From the NCBI RefSeq assembly GCF_001006325.2, contig NZ_LBIA02000001.1:3163501-3227500 (forward strand): DNA of 64,000 nucleotides, given 5' to 3'. Below are positions 62,721-64,000 of the stretch, piece by piece (the first letter of the stretch is position 1; every line of letters starts with the position of its first letter). The notes under the pieces are model-generated. The model ran no database searches. It saw only the letters and a list, made by a program, of their open reading frames with translations, and had not been told where the DNA came from. The DNA comes from Afipia massiliensis (lineage in GTDB: Bacteria > Pseudomonadota > Alphaproteobacteria > Rhizobiales > Xanthobacteraceae). A program made the position numbers and the translations under genes.

Positions 62721-63239
62721 ATGAAGCTCAATGAGATCGCCGACAACAGCGGCTCGCGCAAGAAGCGCATGCGCGTTGGCCGTGGCATTGGCTCCGGCAA
62801 GGGCAAGCAGGCAGGTCGCGGCGGCAAGGGCCAGACCGCGCGTTCGGGCGTCCGCATCAAGGGCTTTGAAGGCGGCCAGATGCCGCTGCATCGCCGTCTG
62901 CCGAAGCGCGGCTTCAACAACATCTTCCGGCTCGACCTGACGGAGGTCAATCTCGACCGTCTTCAGGAAGCCATCGATGCCAAGAAGCTGGACGCCAAGG
63001 CGACCGTTAACGCGGAGACGCTGGTGAAGTCCGGTCTGCTGCGCCGTTCGAAGGACGGCGTGCGTCTGCTGGGCCGCGGCGAACTCAAGGCCAAGCTGAA
63101 CATCGAAGTGCACGGCGCGACCAAGTCCGCGATCGAGGCAGTCGAGAAGGCCGGCGGAACGGTGAAGATCTTGGCACCGGCGAAGGACGCAGCCGCGCAG
63201 AAGGCTGCTGCCAAGAAGCCGAACAGGAAGGCCTCGTAA
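62721..63239 (+). CDS. rplO: 50S ribosomal protein L15
   Basis: The 172-residue protein has the Gly/Arg-rich N-terminal extension [19 protein letters not shown] that winds through 23S rRNA and [18 protein letters not shown]. The C-terminus is an Ala/Lys tail longer than in E. coli. A REP-like repeat follows. Confidence 0.98.
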   Translation: MKLNEIADNSGSRKKRMRVGRGIGSGKGKQAGRGGKGQTARSGVRIKGFEGGQMPLHRRLPKRGFNNIFRLDLTEVNLDRLQEAIDAKKLDAKATVNAETLVKSGLLRRSKDGVRLLGRGELKAKLNIEVHGATKSAIEAVEKAGGTVKILAPAKDAAAQKAAAKKPNRKAS

Positions 63240-63247
63240 AATTCGGT

Positions 63248-63338
63248 CATGCCCGGCCTTGTGCCGGGCATCCACGTCTTTACTTCTTTGATGGCCCAAA
63301 GGAAGGCGTGGATGGCCGGGACAAGCCCGGCCATGACG
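63248..63338. repeat. REP-like repeat between rplO and secY
   Basis: ATGCCCGGC/GCCGGGCAT (63249-63271) and ATGGCCGGG/CCCGGCCAT (63311-63334) are two hairpins joined by CCACG...CGTGG arms, so the whole element can fold on itself. It matches the plan of the tuf-rpsJ repeat and the stem between rpoB and rpoC. Confidence 0.75.
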
Positions 63339-63361
63339 AGTTGAAAGAACCGGGATCAAAA

Positions 63362-64000
63362 ATGGCCTCTGCAGCAGAACAACTGGCAGCAAACCTCAAC
63401 TTCTCGGCATTCGCGAAGGCTGACGAGCTCAAGAAGCGCATCTGGTTTACACTGGGTGCGCTGCTTGTTTATCGGCTGGGCACCTATGTGCCGCTGCCGG
63501 GCATCGATCCGAACATCTGGAGCCAGATCTTCAAGTCGCAGGCCGGCGGTATTCTCGGTATGTTCAATATGTTCGCCGGCGGCGGTATCAACCGCATGGC
63601 GATCTTCGCGTTGAACATTATGCCGTACATTTCGGCATCGATCATTCTCCAGTTGCTGACGACAGTGTCGCCGCAGCTCGAAGCTCTCAAGAAAGAGGGC
63701 GAGTCGGGCCGCAAGGTCATCAATCAGTACACGCGCTATCTGACCGTCGTGCTTGCGACGTTCCAGGCCTACGGCATCGCTGTCGGCCTTGAGGGCGCGG
63801 GTAACGTCGTTTCCGATCCCGGCATGTTCTTCCGTCTGTCGACCACGATCACGCTGGTCGGCGGCACCATGTTCCTGATGTGGCTCGGCGAGCAGATCAC
63901 CTCGCGCGGCATCGGCAACGGCATTTCGCTGATCATCATGGCCGGCATCGTCGCCGAGCTGCCGTCGGCAATCGCCGGCACGCTCGAACTCGGCCGCCAG
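63362..64000 (+). CDS. secY: Preprotein translocase subunit SecY (partial, 3' end cut)
   Basis: The frame starts at ATG 63362 and is cut by the window edge after 213 codons. It shows the first membrane span ([20 protein letters not shown]), the plug region ([31 protein letters not shown]) and three to four further spans, ending in the segment with [16 protein letters not shown]. SecY is the protein-conducting channel working with the SecE encoded at 23019. Confidence 0.98.
   Translation, partial: MASAAEQLAANLNFSAFAKADELKKRIWFTLGALLVYRLGTYVPLPGIDPNIWSQIFKSQAGGILGMFNMFAGGGINRMAIFALNIMPYISASIILQLLTTVSPQLEALKKEGESGRKVINQYTRYLTVVLATFQAYGIAVGLEGAGNVVSDPGMFFRLSTTITLVGGTMFLMWLGEQITSRGIGNGISLIIMAGIVAELPSAIAGTLELGRQ

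Overview
The window looks like the chromosome of an alphaproteobacterium of the Bradyrhizobium / Rhodopseudomonas / Afipia group (Nitrobacteraceae). This rests on the high GC content, the alphaproteobacterial tRNA-Trp–secE–nusG–rplK–rplA arrangement, a DUF3551-type secreted peptide, an HWE histidine kinase, the lengths of the ribosomal proteins (L10 172 aa, S14 101 aa, RpoB 1375 aa) and palindromic repeats of a kind I recall from these genomes. The genus cannot be fixed from the sequence alone.

Bases 1-10.4 kb are accessory: a cut-off DUF3551 gene, tRNA-Gly(TCC), a translationally coupled metallo-beta-lactamase-fold hydrolase and cyclic-nucleotide-binding protein, a LysR regulator divergent from two tandem autotransporter-type outer-membrane proteins, an MFS transporter, a NodU-family carbamoyltransferase and a small secreted Arg-Gly-repeat protein. 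Bases 10.4-16.0 kb hold a TetR regulator divergent from an operon of ACAD11-like acyl-CoA dehydrogenase, APH-like kinase, SDR, histidine phosphatase and SDR. Two perfect inverted repeats lie in the divergent promoter region. The kinase plus dehydrogenase pair suggests phosphorylation-dependent removal of a hydroxyl group from hydroxyacyl-CoAs. Bases 16.1-22.6 kb carry a serine hydrolase, a lipoprotein, a hot-dog thioesterase, a chemoreceptor and a membrane sensor kinase.

From 22.7 kb the gene-expression core begins: tRNA-Trp, secE, nusG, rplK, rplA. A terminator follows, and then a roughly 4.5 kb metabolic insert (2-hydroxyacid dehydrogenase, then a Tat-exported isoquinoline-oxidoreductase-like molybdenum enzyme with its 2Fe-2S and dihaem cytochrome subunits) separates rplKA from rplJL-rpoBC. 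A second insert of about 9 kb separates rpoC from the str operon. It contains a LuxR-type regulator, an FAD amine-oxidase/methyltransferase fusion, an ABC exporter with aspartate-rich ends, a flavoprotein and a BioF2-like acyltransferase. The str (rpsL, rpsG, fusA, tuf), S10 (rpsJ to rpsQ) and spc (rplN to secY) operons then run on the plus strand to the end, where secY is cut.

The ribosomal genes are tightly packed with several stop/start overlaps. REP-like GC-rich hairpins of one family sit between rpoB and rpoC, tuf and rpsJ, and rplO and secY. There is no rRNA operon, CRISPR array, integrase or transposase in the window. The most unusual parts are the ACAD11-kinase-phosphatase operon with its operators, the flavin/methyltransferase fusion next to an exporter, and the two metabolic inserts within the ribosomal/RNA polymerase region.
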